Of a stretch of 21,544 bases of DNA, positions 4,912-12,572 are shown piece by piece. The first letter of the stretch is position 1, and every line of letters starts with the position of its first letter. The position numbers and the translations under genes were made by a program. Source of the DNA: an uncultured bacterium (GTDB taxonomy: Bacteria > Patescibacteriota > Minisyncoccia > Phycocordibacterales > UBA1006); contig CAIXMG010000092.1 in the NCBI GenBank assembly GCA_903920485.1, positions 1-21,544 of the forward strand, read 5' to 3'. Below the pieces are notes generated by a model. The model had not been told where the DNA came from. It saw only the letters and a list, made by a program, of their open reading frames with translations, and made no database searches.

Positions 4912-7900
4912 ATGAACCCCATCCCCGAACAAAACCCCTCGAACAAACTCGAGGTAAAATCTCCCGTCGCACTCCGCGAAGAGGCAACGGTCCAATACTG
5001 GAAAGACCACAACCTCTTCGAGAAGAGCCTCTTTCTTGATGAGAACCGTCGCGACGTCATCTTCTACGACGGGCCACCGTTTGCAACGGGACTTCCTCAT
5101 TATGGACACATCCTCGGAGGAACGGGAAAGGACGCCATCGCGCGCTATCAGACGATGCGCGGATTTCGGGTGCCGCGGCGCTGGGGATGGGACACGCATG
5201 GTCTTCCGATCGAAACCATTGTCGAGAAATCGCTCGGTATTACTGAAAAGAAACAGATCGAGGAAATGGGAATCGACGTCTTCGCACGCGAGGCGCGATC
5301 AAAGGTGCTCGGTTTCGTAAGCGAATGGAAGAAGACCGTCGACCGAACGGGACGGTGGGTGAACTTCGACGGGTCGTACAAGACGATGGACACGACGTTC
5401 ATCGAGTCCGTCTGGTGGGCACTTGGACAGCTGAATGATAAAAGTCTCATCTATCAGGCTGATCGTATCCTTCCGTACTGTCCGCGATGCCAGACGCCGT
5501 TGTCGAATGCGGAGATTGCCATGGACAACAGCTACAAGGACATTGTTGATATTTCGGTGTATGCAAAAATGCAATTGCAAGGAGTTGAAAATACTTACTT
5601 CATCGCATGGACCACGACACCGTGGACGCTTCCGGGAAATGCCGCACTTGCCGTAAATCCCGAACTTATGTATGTAAAAGTTTCGTTTGAAAATGGATTC
5701 TATTATGTGGGCAAAGACCGGTACGAAGCGGTGTTCAAAGATAAAGATGCGAAGATTGTTGAGGAAGTTTCGGGAGCATCGCTCGTCGGCATGTCATATG
5801 TGCCTCCGTTTGATTACTTCAAGGAAACCGAAATGGGGAAGAGCGACAAGGTGTGGAAGGTCTACGCCGCCGATTTTGTGACGGCCGATACCGGAACCGG
5901 CATAGTACACATCGCGCCAAGCTTCGGTGAGGATGATGCGGCCCTTGCAAAAAAAGAGGGCATTCCGCTGATCAAGCATGTCGGACTCGACGGAACCTTC
6001 ATTCCCGAGGTGACCCATTTTGCCGGCGTTCACGTGAAGCCGAAGGACGATCCTCAGGCAGCTGACGTCGAGATCATCAAGTATCTGGCGCACAGCCATG
6101 CGCTCTTCGCGAAGGAAAAGATCACCCACAGCTATCCGCACTGCTACCGATGCGAAACGCCGCTGTTGTACTACGGACTGCCATCATGGTTCATCAAGGT
6201 GCAGGATTACAAGAAGCGCATGCTCGAACTGAACCAGAACATCACGTGGGTTCCCGAGCATCTTCGCGACGGGCGGTTCAAGCACGTGCTTGAGAACGCA
6301 CCTGACTGGAACTTCTCGCGAAACCGCTTTTGGGCAAGTCCGCTTCCGATCTGGAAGTCGGAATCCGGAAACTTGAAGTTCATTTCGTCGATTGAGGAGA
6401 TGAAGAAGTTCACGAAAAAATCCGGCAATAAGTATTTCATCGTTCGCCACGGCCAGGCGGAGAGCAATATCAAAGACGTGTGGGATTTCCAAGGAGATCC
6501 TGAAAACCATTTGACTGAATTGGGTCGCGAGCAGGCACAGAAGGCGGGTGAGGAGCTGAAGGGCAAGAACATCGACATCATCATTGCCTCACCTATCGTT
6601 CGGGCCCATGAAACGGCAACCATTATCTCAAACGAAATTGGGTTTGATACGGCTTCCATGATTATTGATGCTCGTATTGGGGAGTGGAATGTCGGTTCCG
6701 AATTCCAAGGGGAAAAACTGTCATCGTTCCTTGAGATTCGAAATGCCTCGGAGAATCGTTATGAGTACAAGTCCCAAGATGGCGAAGCCTATAAGGAGGT
6801 GATCAAGAGATGTGGGGATTTCATCTACGAAATAGACTCAAAATATGAGGGAAAGAATATTCTCATTGTCTGTCATAATTCATCAGCGCGATCTCTTGGT
6901 CTGATTGCCCAGGGGTTTAGTTTCGACAACCTCTTGAAGGTTCCTTCAAAGGAATATCCGTTCAAGAATGCCGAAGTGCGACCTTTCGACTTCGTGCCAT
7001 TGCCGCACAACGAGAATTACGAACTTGATCTCCACCGTCCTTACATCGATGCCATCACGCTCGTCGACAACAGCGAGGAATTCACGCGCATTCCCGAAGT
7101 CATTGATTGCTGGTTCGAGTCCGGTTCCATGCCCTTCGCACAGGATCATTATCCGTTCGAGCATAAGGACTGGCAGGAAAAGAACTTCCCGTCGGACTTC
7201 GTGGTTGAATACATCGCGCAGACCCGAACGTGGTTCTACTACACCCTCCTGGTGTCCACGATGCTCTTCGACAAGTCCCCGTTTACGCACATCGTGACGA
7301 CCGGAAACCTGAACGGGACCGATGGTCAGAAAATGTCGAAATCAAAAGGGAACTATCCCGATCCATGGGTCCTGTTGGACAAGTACGGTGCCGACGCGCT
7401 CCGCATGTACCTGATGTCGTCGGTTCTTATGAAAGGGGAAGATTCGAACTTCATCGAAAAAAGCGTGGACGATGTCTACAAGAAGACGATTCTCCGCTTG
7501 GAAAACTGCCTGTCGTTTATTGACATGTACGAGATTCCGAAGGACGTTTGGAACGAGGGCGAAACGTCATTAAACGTCTTGGACCAGTGGATCGTGGCAC
7601 GACTGGACCAGGTGATCGGTGAGGCGACAAGTGGGTTTGATGGGTACAACATGGTTGAGGGAACCAAGGGGTTCGGGTTGTTCGTGGATGACCTATCGGC
7701 ATGGTACCTGCGACGATCGCGCGACCGATTCAAGTCCGACGACACGGCTGATCGTATTTCAGCAGGGAAGACACTCATCACCGTCCTCATGACCTTCTCG
7801 AAAGTTGTTGCGCCCATCATGCCGTTCATTGCCGAAACGATCTTCCAAAAACTGCGAAATGAAAGTGATAAGGAGTCAGTTCACCTTGAATCGTTCCCAA

Positions 7901-8361
7901 CGGCAAGTGCTGTCAGCGGAACATTGATTACCGATATGGAGCAGGTTCGCAAGATCGTATCGCTGGGACTTGAAGCTCGTCAGAAGGCGAACATCAAGGT
8001 GCGACAGCCGTTGGCATCACTCTCAGCCGAAACAACGTTGAGTAATGATTATCTTGAGATCATCAAGGATGAGTTGAACGTGAAGGCTGTTATGGCAGAT
8101 GCGAATCTTAAGGAGAACGAGGTATCGCTTGATACAAGCCTCACTGATGAACTCATCGCCGAAGGAAGCATGCGCGAACTCGTTCGTGGTATTCAGGAAA
8201 TGCGCAAGGAAGCGAACCTGTCACCCAGCGACAAGGTCACCGTATTCCTTACCGATGCTGAACCTGTTTGGTTTGCAATGTATGGAACAGAACTGAAAAG
8301 CACCGTTGGTGCAAATGATGTTAAGTGGGGAAGTGAGGAGAGGAAAGTGGAGAAGGTCTAG
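4912..8361 (+). CDS. ileS: Isoleucine--tRNA ligase with embedded histidine-phosphatase domain
   Basis: IleRS charges tRNA-Ile and edits valine. The 1149-residue protein carries the HIGH-type motif HYGH (63-66), a zinc knuckle CPRC (190-193), an editing domain with WTTTPWTLPGNAALA (about 234-248), and a second CxxC (411-414) before SRNRFWASPLPIW. The KMSKS loop is at 807-811 and an anticodon-binding helical domain follows. It is type 2 (eukaryote-like) IleRS by these motifs. Residues about 506-694 are not part of IleRS: they form a histidine phosphatase (see the separate entry). Both halves of the synthetase stay in frame with all signatures intact, so it should still charge tRNA. The open frame reaches 4846, but ATG 4912 comes after the attenuator and just before the conserved N-terminus, so it is preferred. 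Expression is probably controlled by the T-box upstream. Confidence 0.96.
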   Translation: MNPIPEQNPSNKLEVKSPVALREEATVQYWKDHNLFEKSLFLDENRRDVIFYDGPPFATGLPHYGHILGGTGKDAIARYQTMRGFRVPRRWGWDTHGLPIETIVEKSLGITEKKQIEEMGIDVFAREARSKVLGFVSEWKKTVDRTGRWVNFDGSYKTMDTTFIESVWWALGQLNDKSLIYQADRILPYCPRCQTPLSNAEIAMDNSYKDIVDISVYAKMQLQGVENTYFIAWTTTPWTLPGNAALAVNPELMYVKVSFENGFYYVGKDRYEAVFKDKDAKIVEEVSGASLVGMSYVPPFDYFKETEMGKSDKVWKVYAADFVTADTGTGIVHIAPSFGEDDAALAKKEGIPLIKHVGLDGTFIPEVTHFAGVHVKPKDDPQAADVEIIKYLAHSHALFAKEKITHSYPHCYRCETPLLYYGLPSWFIKVQDYKKRMLELNQNITWVPEHLRDGRFKHVLENAPDWNFSRNRFWASPLPIWKSESGNLKFISSIEEMKKFTKKSGNKYFIVRHGQAESNIKDVWDFQGDPENHLTELGREQAQKAGEELKGKNIDIIIASPIVRAHETATIISNEIGFDTASMIIDARIGEWNVGSEFQGEKLSSFLEIRNASENRYEYKSQDGEAYKEVIKRCGDFIYEIDSKYEGKNILIVCHNSSARSLGLIAQGFSFDNLLKVPSKEYPFKNAEVRPFDFVPLPHNENYELDLHRPYIDAITLVDNSEEFTRIPEVIDCWFESGSMPFAQDHYPFEHKDWQEKNFPSDFVVEYIAQTRTWFYYTLLVSTMLFDKSPFTHIVTTGNLNGTDGQKMSKSKGNYPDPWVLLDKYGADALRMYLMSSVLMKGEDSNFIEKSVDDVYKKTILRLENCLSFIDMYEIPKDVWNEGETSLNVLDQWIVARLDQVIGEATSGFDGYNMVEGTKGFGLFVDDLSAWYLRRSRDRFKSDDTADRISAGKTLITVLMTFSKVVAPIMPFIAETIFQKLRNESDKESVHLESFPTASAVSGTLITDMEQVRKIVSLGLEARQKANIKVRQPLASLSAETTLSNDYLEIIKDELNVKAVMADANLKENEVSLDTSLTDELIAEGSMRELVRGIQEMRKEANLSPSDKVTVFLTDAEPVWFAMYGTELKSTVGANDVKWGSEERKVEKV
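6427..6993 (+). other. Histidine-phosphatase domain inserted in IleRS
   Basis: This segment codes for a domain of about 190 residues with the histidine phosphatase (phosphoglycerate-mutase-like) signatures. These are FIVRHGQAESN with the catalytic R512 and H513, LTELGREQAQKAG, ASPIVRAHETA with R564, an acidic IGEWNVG with E591, and ILIVCHNS with H655. All four pocket Arg/His residues are present, so it looks active. The usual glycine after the second histidine is asparagine. It lies between KFISSIEEMKKF and the LDLHRPYID motif of the synthetase. Hand counts of three 60-nt rows within it (6661, 6781, 6841) give 37-45% GC, against 55-60% in two flanking rows (6241, 7081), which suggests a separate origin. 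The substrate is unknown. Confidence 0.92.
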
Positions 8362-8363
8362 CA

Positions 8364-8386
8364 AGAAGCCCGAAAGGGCTTTTTGG
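8364..8386 (+). terminator. ileS terminator
   Basis: AAGCCC (8366-8371) and GGGCTT (8376-8381) form a stem closed by the GAAA tetraloop and followed by TTT. The next promoter begins 5 nt further on. Confidence 0.85.
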
Positions 8387-8390
8387 GTTA

Positions 8391-8418
8391 TTGACTTATT
8401 TATAATAAATGATATTAT
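8391..8418 (+). promoter_or_regulatory. Promoter of the ATP-grasp gene
   Basis: TTGACT (8391-8396) is followed after 16 bp by TATTAT (8413-8418), each with 5 of 6 consensus matches, in a strongly A/T-rich stretch. The leader would be about 15 nt, A-rich and without a Shine-Dalgarno. The same TTGACTTAT string begins the promoter at 16590. Confidence 0.75.
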
Positions 8419-8439
8419 ACAGTAAATAAAACAACGCAC

Positions 8440-9453
8440 ATGAAAGCAAAAAAGAAAAAACTCAAACAGCCCTTGCTTGCTGACCTGTTCAAAAAGATAG
8501 GTAAAAAGCTCGGACTCAAGGTTGTTGTCGAAGAAGAATGGGGCGTTGTTGGGCAGATTATCTATCCAAATGGCAAACATCGTTACTTCAGAGGCACGAC
8601 CCTTGATATCAATACGATGGGGGCATCTGCTCTTGCCGTCGACAAGGATTACTCAAAGATCTTCATGAAAAAGATGGGGTATTCTGTGATACCTTGGAAA
8701 AAATTCTACTCAAATTCCTGGGCAGAGCGCATCAAGTCCGATCAAACTATTGAAAAGGCATGGCTCTATGCTAAGGGTGTTGGTCTCCCTGTCTTCCTTA
8801 AGCCGAATAGCAAGAGCCAGGGCGCAGGTGTAACAAAGGTTTGGAATAAGGCTGAATTCTTCAAGGTCTTCAAGTTAATTTCTCGCATGGACAACGTCGT
8901 TCTGGTAGAACAGGCAATCATAGGAAAAGATTACCGCGTAGTCGTTCTTGATAACGAGATCATTTCTGCTTACGAGCGTGTGGCACTTACCGTTATCGGT
9001 GACGGCCTGACTTCGGTTGCCAAACTTCTTGAGAAAAGGCAGGAAGAGTTCATGCGAGCCGGTAGAGACAAAACCTTTTTGGCAAAGGATGTAAGATTGC
9101 AAATGTCTCTGAAAAGGGAAAGGCTTTCGTTTGATTCCGTCCTTGAGAAAGGGCAATCACTCCAGCTTCTTTCAAACGCGAACCTTTCTACCGGAGGAAC
9201 GTCAGTTGACGTTACTGAACAGGTGCACCCCTTTTACAAGAAGCTTGCAGTCAGCGTGACGAAAGACATGGGTCTTCGTCTTTGTGGAGTTGACTTGATG
9301 ATTGTCGGTGATATTGCCACTCCTTCAAAAGAGCATTACATCATCGAGATCAATTCCGCTCCTGGCTTGGATCACTATGCAGCCATGGGAAGGAAGCAAC
9401 AACAGATCGTTGAACAGCTTTATACCAAGGTTATGATTGCCATGGGAAAGTGA
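8440..9453 (+). CDS. ATP-grasp ligase, cyanophycin synthetase/GshF-like
   Basis: ATP-grasp enzymes join a carboxylate to an amine through an acyl-phosphate. The 337-residue protein has a very basic start (KAKKKKLKQ) and a first lobe to about residue 110. The ATP-binding strand VFLKPNSKSQGAGVT follows (K121), then VLVEQAIIGKDYRVVVLDNEIISAYERV, and VIGDGLTSVAKLL, which is typical of cyanophycin synthetase and the glutathione synthase half of GshF. DVTEQVHP and CGVDLMIVGD (D285) come next, and HYIIEINSAPGLDHY supplies the metal ligands E303 and N305. It lacks the Mur-ligase half of cyanophycin synthetase and the GshA half of GshF, so it is a stand-alone ATP-grasp unit. The substrate cannot be told from sequence. 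It forms its own transcription unit, flanked by terminators. Confidence 0.88.
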   Translation: MKAKKKKLKQPLLADLFKKIGKKLGLKVVVEEEWGVVGQIIYPNGKHRYFRGTTLDINTMGASALAVDKDYSKIFMKKMGYSVIPWKKFYSNSWAERIKSDQTIEKAWLYAKGVGLPVFLKPNSKSQGAGVTKVWNKAEFFKVFKLISRMDNVVLVEQAIIGKDYRVVVLDNEIISAYERVALTVIGDGLTSVAKLLEKRQEEFMRAGRDKTFLAKDVRLQMSLKRERLSFDSVLEKGQSLQLLSNANLSTGGTSVDVTEQVHPFYKKLAVSVTKDMGLRLCGVDLMIVGDIATPSKEHYIIEINSAPGLDHYAAMGRKQQQIVEQLYTKVMIAMGK

Positions 9454-9475
9454 TGATACTCTGAGTTAATCAGAT

Positions 9476-9514
9476 AAGCCCTCTTGCAAAATATGCGACG
9501 GGGGCTTTTTATTT
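9476..9514 (+). terminator. Terminator of the ATP-grasp gene
   Basis: AAGCCC (9476-9481) pairs with GGGCTT (9502-9507), and TTTTATTTAC follows. The 20-nt loop contains GCA/TGC, which can pair as well. Confidence 0.7.
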
Positions 9515-9533
9515 ACTTTTATCAAAAATAGGG

Positions 9534-9642
9534 TATAGTGAAGTTACTATGAAGCTCACCGCCACCATCTCCACCTGGTCAGGGTTTGCCGGCTTGTAAC
9601 GCAAGGCTGTTTTTGCATTACTCGCTTATATTATGTACAACC
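9534..9642 (+). promoter_or_regulatory. folB upstream region with possible 16-codon leader ORF
   Basis: A -10-like TATAGT (9534-9539) lies 9 nt before an ATG that opens a 16-codon frame (9549-9599; MKLTATISTWSGFAGL). After it come a weak hairpin built on CTTG (9593-9596) and CAAG, and the T-run TGTTTTTG (9608-9615). A second -10-like TATTAT (9629-9634) lies 8 nt before the folB ATG. This could be a small attenuator with a leader peptide, or just a promoter and chance frame. I cannot decide from one sequence. Confidence 0.3.
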
Positions 9643-10020
9643 ATGAATATTCAAACTATTTCCCTAAGGGATCTTATGTTCAGCGGTCGTCACGGCGCGA
9701 CTCAGGCCGAGAGAGAAATAATACAAGAATTTTCGATTGACCTTGCCATTGCATTTGACGTTACTCGTGCGCTGGCCACTGGCAATCTCGCTGACACCAT
9801 TGATTACTATGATCTTGTTGAGATAGTGAAGAGACATATTGAGGGAGCAAAATCCCACATTCTCCTTGAAACCCTTGTCGAGGAAATCTCATGTGATCTT
9901 GCCAATACGTTTGATTGCCTCGATATTGATCTCACCATCAGAAAGCTAAAACTGCCCTTCAATGCATCGGTCGGACTTCACAGAAACTTCTTACAAAAAT
10001 ATGATACAGTACTCCCATGA
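9643..10020 (+). CDS. folB: Dihydroneopterin aldolase-family protein
   Basis: FolB cleaves dihydroneopterin to 6-hydroxymethyl-dihydropterin and glycolaldehyde in folate synthesis. The 125-residue protein has the normal length and the family marks: IxLRDLMFSGRHGATQAERE at the start (where FolB has YHGV..EE), the strand QEFSIDLAIAFD, LADTIDYYDLVEIVKRHIEG with the pterin-site tyrosine, LLETLVEEIS, and a final IRKLKLPF with the lysine, then ASVGLHR. An upstream open frame begins at 9586, but MNIQTISLRD at 9643 is the natural start. Its stop overlaps the glyA start (ATGA at 10017-10020), so glyA is probably translationally coupled. FolB is known for additional activities on related pterins, so the exact substrate is open. 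Confidence 0.88.
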   Translation: MNIQTISLRDLMFSGRHGATQAEREIIQEFSIDLAIAFDVTRALATGNLADTIDYYDLVEIVKRHIEGAKSHILLETLVEEISCDLANTFDCLDIDLTIRKLKLPFNASVGLHRNFLQKYDTVLP

Positions 10021-11279
10021 ACGACAAGAAAATCGAACAACTTATCGCCCTTGAAAAGGCCCGACAGAAGAAGTCGGTGAACTTGATCGCGTCGGAAAAC
10101 TACGTATCCGCCGACGTGCTGAAGGCGCTGGGTTCGGAACTTACGAACAAGTATGCGGAGGGCTATCCGGGAGCACGCTATTACGGTGGCAACGAATACA
10201 TTGATGAGGTTGAGGAACTTGCAAAGTCTCGCGCGTTGAAACTGTTCAAGCTTGATCCCAAAAAATGGGCGGTGAATGTCCAAGCTCTTTCGGGCTCGCC
10301 GGCGAACCTGGCGGTCTACGTTGCAACGGTTCCTGCAAACGGAAAAGTTATGGGAATGAGTTTGGATCATGGCGGACATCTGACGCACGGGTTCAAGGCG
10401 TCGGTGACCGGGAAGTGGTGGAAACAGATTCCGTACGGCGTGAATCGCGAGACAGAACTGCTTGATTACAAGGAGCTTGAAAAAATTGCTTCTGCTGAAA
10501 AACCGGATATCGTCGTCGCGGGCTACACCGCGTATCCGCGCATCGTTGATTGGAAGGCAATGAGAGCTGTCGCTGACAAGGCGGGTGCGTTGCTGCACGT
10601 CGACCTGTCGCATGTTGCAGGACTGGTTGCGGGTGACGTGTACCCAAGTCCGTTTGCGTATGCCGACACCGTCATGACCACCGTTCACAAGACATTGCGA
10701 GGTCCGCGCAGTGCCCTGATCTTTTCGCGGATCGACGAGCGGAAGCTGAACGAAAAAATCGACAAGGCCGTATTTCCAGGACTGCAAGGCGGTCCGCACA
10801 TGAACCAAATTGCAGCAGTTGCGGTGGCGCTCTTCGAGGCGTCGAAGCCTGACTTTAAAAAATATGCCAAGCAAGTCATCAGGAATGCAAAGGCACTTGC
10901 CAAGGAGCTTTCAAAACTTGGCTGGAGGATCGTTTCAGGGGGAACCGAAACGCACCTGATATTGGTCGATACATGGATGAACGGCAAGGGAATTTCCGGC
11001 AAGGCAGCCAGCGATCTTCTTGAAAAGAACAATGTCATCGTGAACAAGAACACGATCCCGTTTGATACGCGAAGCCCTGTTGATCCATCGGGCATCCGGT
11101 TGGGAACTGCAGCGGAAACGACGCGTGGCAAGAAGGAAAGGGATATGGTCGTGCTTGCGAAGAGGATTGATAAAATCTTACTCCCCCGGCCTACGGCCAC
11201 CCCCTACACTCGCGACGCTCGGACCGATTTCCCCTCGGAAGGGAAATCGTCTAAAAGAGGGGGAACCAAACACCTATGA
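10017..11279 (+). CDS. glyA: Serine hydroxymethyltransferase with repeat-derived C-terminus
   Basis: SHMT uses PLP to interconvert serine and glycine and so loads tetrahydrofolate with one-carbon units. Family marks are LIASENYVS near residue 23, GYPGARYYGGNEYIDEVEELA, VDLSHVAGLVAGDVYPSPF, and the PLP lysine K225 in VHKTLRGPRSA (the residue before His is Val where Thr is usual). FPGLQGGPHMNQIAAVAVAL and SGIRLGTAAETTRG follow. Up to about residue 390 (RIDKILL) it is an ordinary short SHMT. The last 30 or so residues (PRPTATPYTRDARTDFPSEG and onwards) are encoded by a palindromic repeat (11181-11266) and have no counterpart in SHMT. The stop overlaps the folD ATG. An internal extended -10 (TGATACAGT, 10002-10010) lies 6 nt before the ATG, so glyA may also have its own leaderless transcript. 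Confidence 0.97.
   Translation: MNDKKIEQLIALEKARQKKSVNLIASENYVSADVLKALGSELTNKYAEGYPGARYYGGNEYIDEVEELAKSRALKLFKLDPKKWAVNVQALSGSPANLAVYVATVPANGKVMGMSLDHGGHLTHGFKASVTGKWWKQIPYGVNRETELLDYKELEKIASAEKPDIVVAGYTAYPRIVDWKAMRAVADKAGALLHVDLSHVAGLVAGDVYPSPFAYADTVMTTVHKTLRGPRSALIFSRIDERKLNEKIDKAVFPGLQGGPHMNQIAAVAVALFEASKPDFKKYAKQVIRNAKALAKELSKLGWRIVSGGTETHLILVDTWMNGKGISGKAASDLLEKNNVIVNKNTIPFDTRSPVDPSGIRLGTAAETTRGKKERDMVVLAKRIDKILLPRPTATPYTRDARTDFPSEGKSSKRGGTKHL
11181..11266. repeat. Palindromic repeat, copy D, at the 3' end of glyA
   Basis: GGCC-TAC-GGCC (11188-11198) sits in the same CGGCCTACGGCCAC string found in the ileS leader at about 4654-4667. A 9-bp perfect stem CGATTTCCC (11225-11233) with GGGAAATCG (11241-11249) follows. 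CCCCC near 11183 can pair with GGGGG at 11259-11263 and close the whole unit. The element is translated as the tail of GlyA and ends just before the folD start codon. Confidence 0.75.
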
Positions 11280-12058
11280 TTGCCGACGGACGACACATTG
11301 CGAACCTTATTGAGGAGCGTTTGAAAAGCAAAATCGCCTCATTTCCCGAGAAGAAGGTGTGCTTCATCGTGTTTGGCAACAATCCTGCCAGCATGCAGTT
11401 CGTGGCAATGAAATCAAAAGTTGCGATGCGATTGGGCGTTGCCGTGGAAATTGTGGAAGTCCCAGAGAATGTCTCGACGAGTCATGCGCTTGAGATTGTC
11501 GAAACTGAGGCGAAGAAAAATTATAATGGCATCGTCGTCCAGCTGCCGTTGCCAAGTGGACTTGAAACTCAAAAAATACTTGATGCCGTGCCGGCTCACC
11601 TTGATATCGATGGTCTTCGATCGGATTCAGAATATGTTGCGCCCGTTGCATTGGCGGTAAAAGAGATTCTTAATTTTTATTCTATCGATCTGATGGGGAA
11701 GAAAATACTTTTGCTAGGAAATGGAAAATTGGTCGGTGCGCCAGTCGGCGCACTCCTCGCACGGTCGGCGATTCCTTTTGGAATCGCCGACAAGAATACC
11801 GATGAGGTCATGAGAAATGACTTGCTTAAGAATGCAGATGTCATTATTTCTGGCGCAGGTGTGCCACACCTCATCACTTCGTCCATGATAAAAGACGATG
11901 TCGTGCTCATTGATGCCGGAACCAGCGAACAGTCCGGCAAGTTGGTGGGGGACATCGATCCCGCCTGCGGCGACAAGGCGTCGCTGATGACGCCCGTTCC
12001 CGGCGGTGTCGGCCCCGTGACCGTGGCATGCCTGTTTGCGAACTTGATAAGAGAATAG
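11276..12058 (+). CDS. folD: Methylenetetrahydrofolate dehydrogenase/cyclohydrolase
   Basis: FolD oxidises 5,10-methylene-THF to 10-formyl-THF in two steps, feeding purine and formyl-Met-tRNA synthesis. The 260-residue protein is somewhat shorter than usual (about 285). It has NPASMQFVAMKSKVA in place of the SxxYVxxK motif: the catalytic lysine is present (K46), but the tyrosine is phenylalanine (F42). GIVVQLPLP, HLDIDGL and TPVPGGVGPVTVA are conserved. The cofactor loop reads LLGNGKLVGAPVGALL, so the usual GRS is GNG. Loss of that Arg/Ser pair could weaken NADP phosphate binding and favour NAD; this is inference. Translation probably depends on glyA through the ATGA overlap (11276-11279). 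A G-rich patch 13 nt upstream comes from the repeat and is too far to be a clear Shine-Dalgarno. Confidence 0.94.
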   Translation: MIADGRHIANLIEERLKSKIASFPEKKVCFIVFGNNPASMQFVAMKSKVAMRLGVAVEIVEVPENVSTSHALEIVETEAKKNYNGIVVQLPLPSGLETQKILDAVPAHLDIDGLRSDSEYVAPVALAVKEILNFYSIDLMGKKILLLGNGKLVGAPVGALLARSAIPFGIADKNTDEVMRNDLLKNADVIISGAGVPHLITSSMIKDDVVLIDAGTSEQSGKLVGDIDPACGDKASLMTPVPGGVGPVTVACLFANLIRE

Positions 12059-12073
12059 CATTGTTGGTACAAT
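12044..12073 (+). promoter_or_regulatory. Promoter of the 12080 gene (leaderless type)
   Basis: TTGATA (12044-12049) overlaps the end of folD and is followed after 18 bp by TGG-TACAAT (-10 at 12068-12073). Six bases later comes the ATG at 12080. This is the cleanest example in the window of a -35, an extended -10 and a start codon placed at the expected transcription start. Confidence 0.75.
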
Positions 12074-12079
12074 AGGCTT

Positions 12080-12571
12080 ATGAAACAAATTCTTGCCATT
12101 ATCGTCATCCTCGTCCTGGCCGTTGCGGGTTACTACTATTACACAGGCAAGAAGCTCCCGACGAGCCCGCAGGAAGCTTACAATCAGATCATTGCTCTTC
12201 CGAATTCTGAACAAGCCAAGGCTGTGCAGGCTACTGTCGCGGGTTGGATCAAGGATCCGACAAGCGCCATTCCATATCCAAAAGGCTGGACTAAGGAAAC
12301 TGTCACCGAACACGGACAGGCTTTCAGCGTGGTGACGAATGACACGGCGGTTCCTCCGACCTATTATGTTGCATTCGACTTTCCTAAGAGCATCATCAGT
12401 CAGGAACACCTGATCAAGTGTCTGGGTACCGCATCGACCAAGGCTACCGACATCTGCGTCGTCGGCGAGAATGCCGAAGTCAATGCCTATTACAATATCG
12501 TAAGTTGGCTCCAGGCGAATCCCATCACCGGAAGCGCTTCGAGTGCGACAACCGCATCAGCCGCTTCGTAA
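12080..12571 (+). CDS. Membrane-anchored extracytoplasmic protein, unknown family
   Basis: The 163-residue protein begins with one lysine and a long hydrophobic segment (residues 4-18, ILAIIVILVLAVAGY) followed by a tyrosine cluster and GKK. This is a signal anchor rather than a clearly cleaved signal peptide, and no lipobox cysteine is seen. The rest should face outside: IPYPKGWTKETV near residue 62, a middle domain with two cysteines (KCLGTA and DICVVG, about residues 114 and 126) that might form a disulfide, and a low-complexity Ser/Ala/Thr tail (GSASSATTASAAS). I do not recognise the family. recO begins 2 nt after its stop, so the two are probably one operon; the pairing tells nothing obvious about its role. 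Confidence 0.8.
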   Translation: MKQILAIIVILVLAVAGYYYYTGKKLPTSPQEAYNQIIALPNSEQAKAVQATVAGWIKDPTSAIPYPKGWTKETVTEHGQAFSVVTNDTAVPPTYYVAFDFPKSIISQEHLIKCLGTASTKATDICVVGENAEVNAYYNIVSWLQANPITGSASSATTASAAS

Positions 12572-12572
12572 G

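Noticed and set aside
9978..10874. Open frame of 298 codons on the minus strand
   Set aside because: It lies wholly opposite glyA, has no recognisable domain, and is rich in Arg/His as expected from the antisense of this codon usage.
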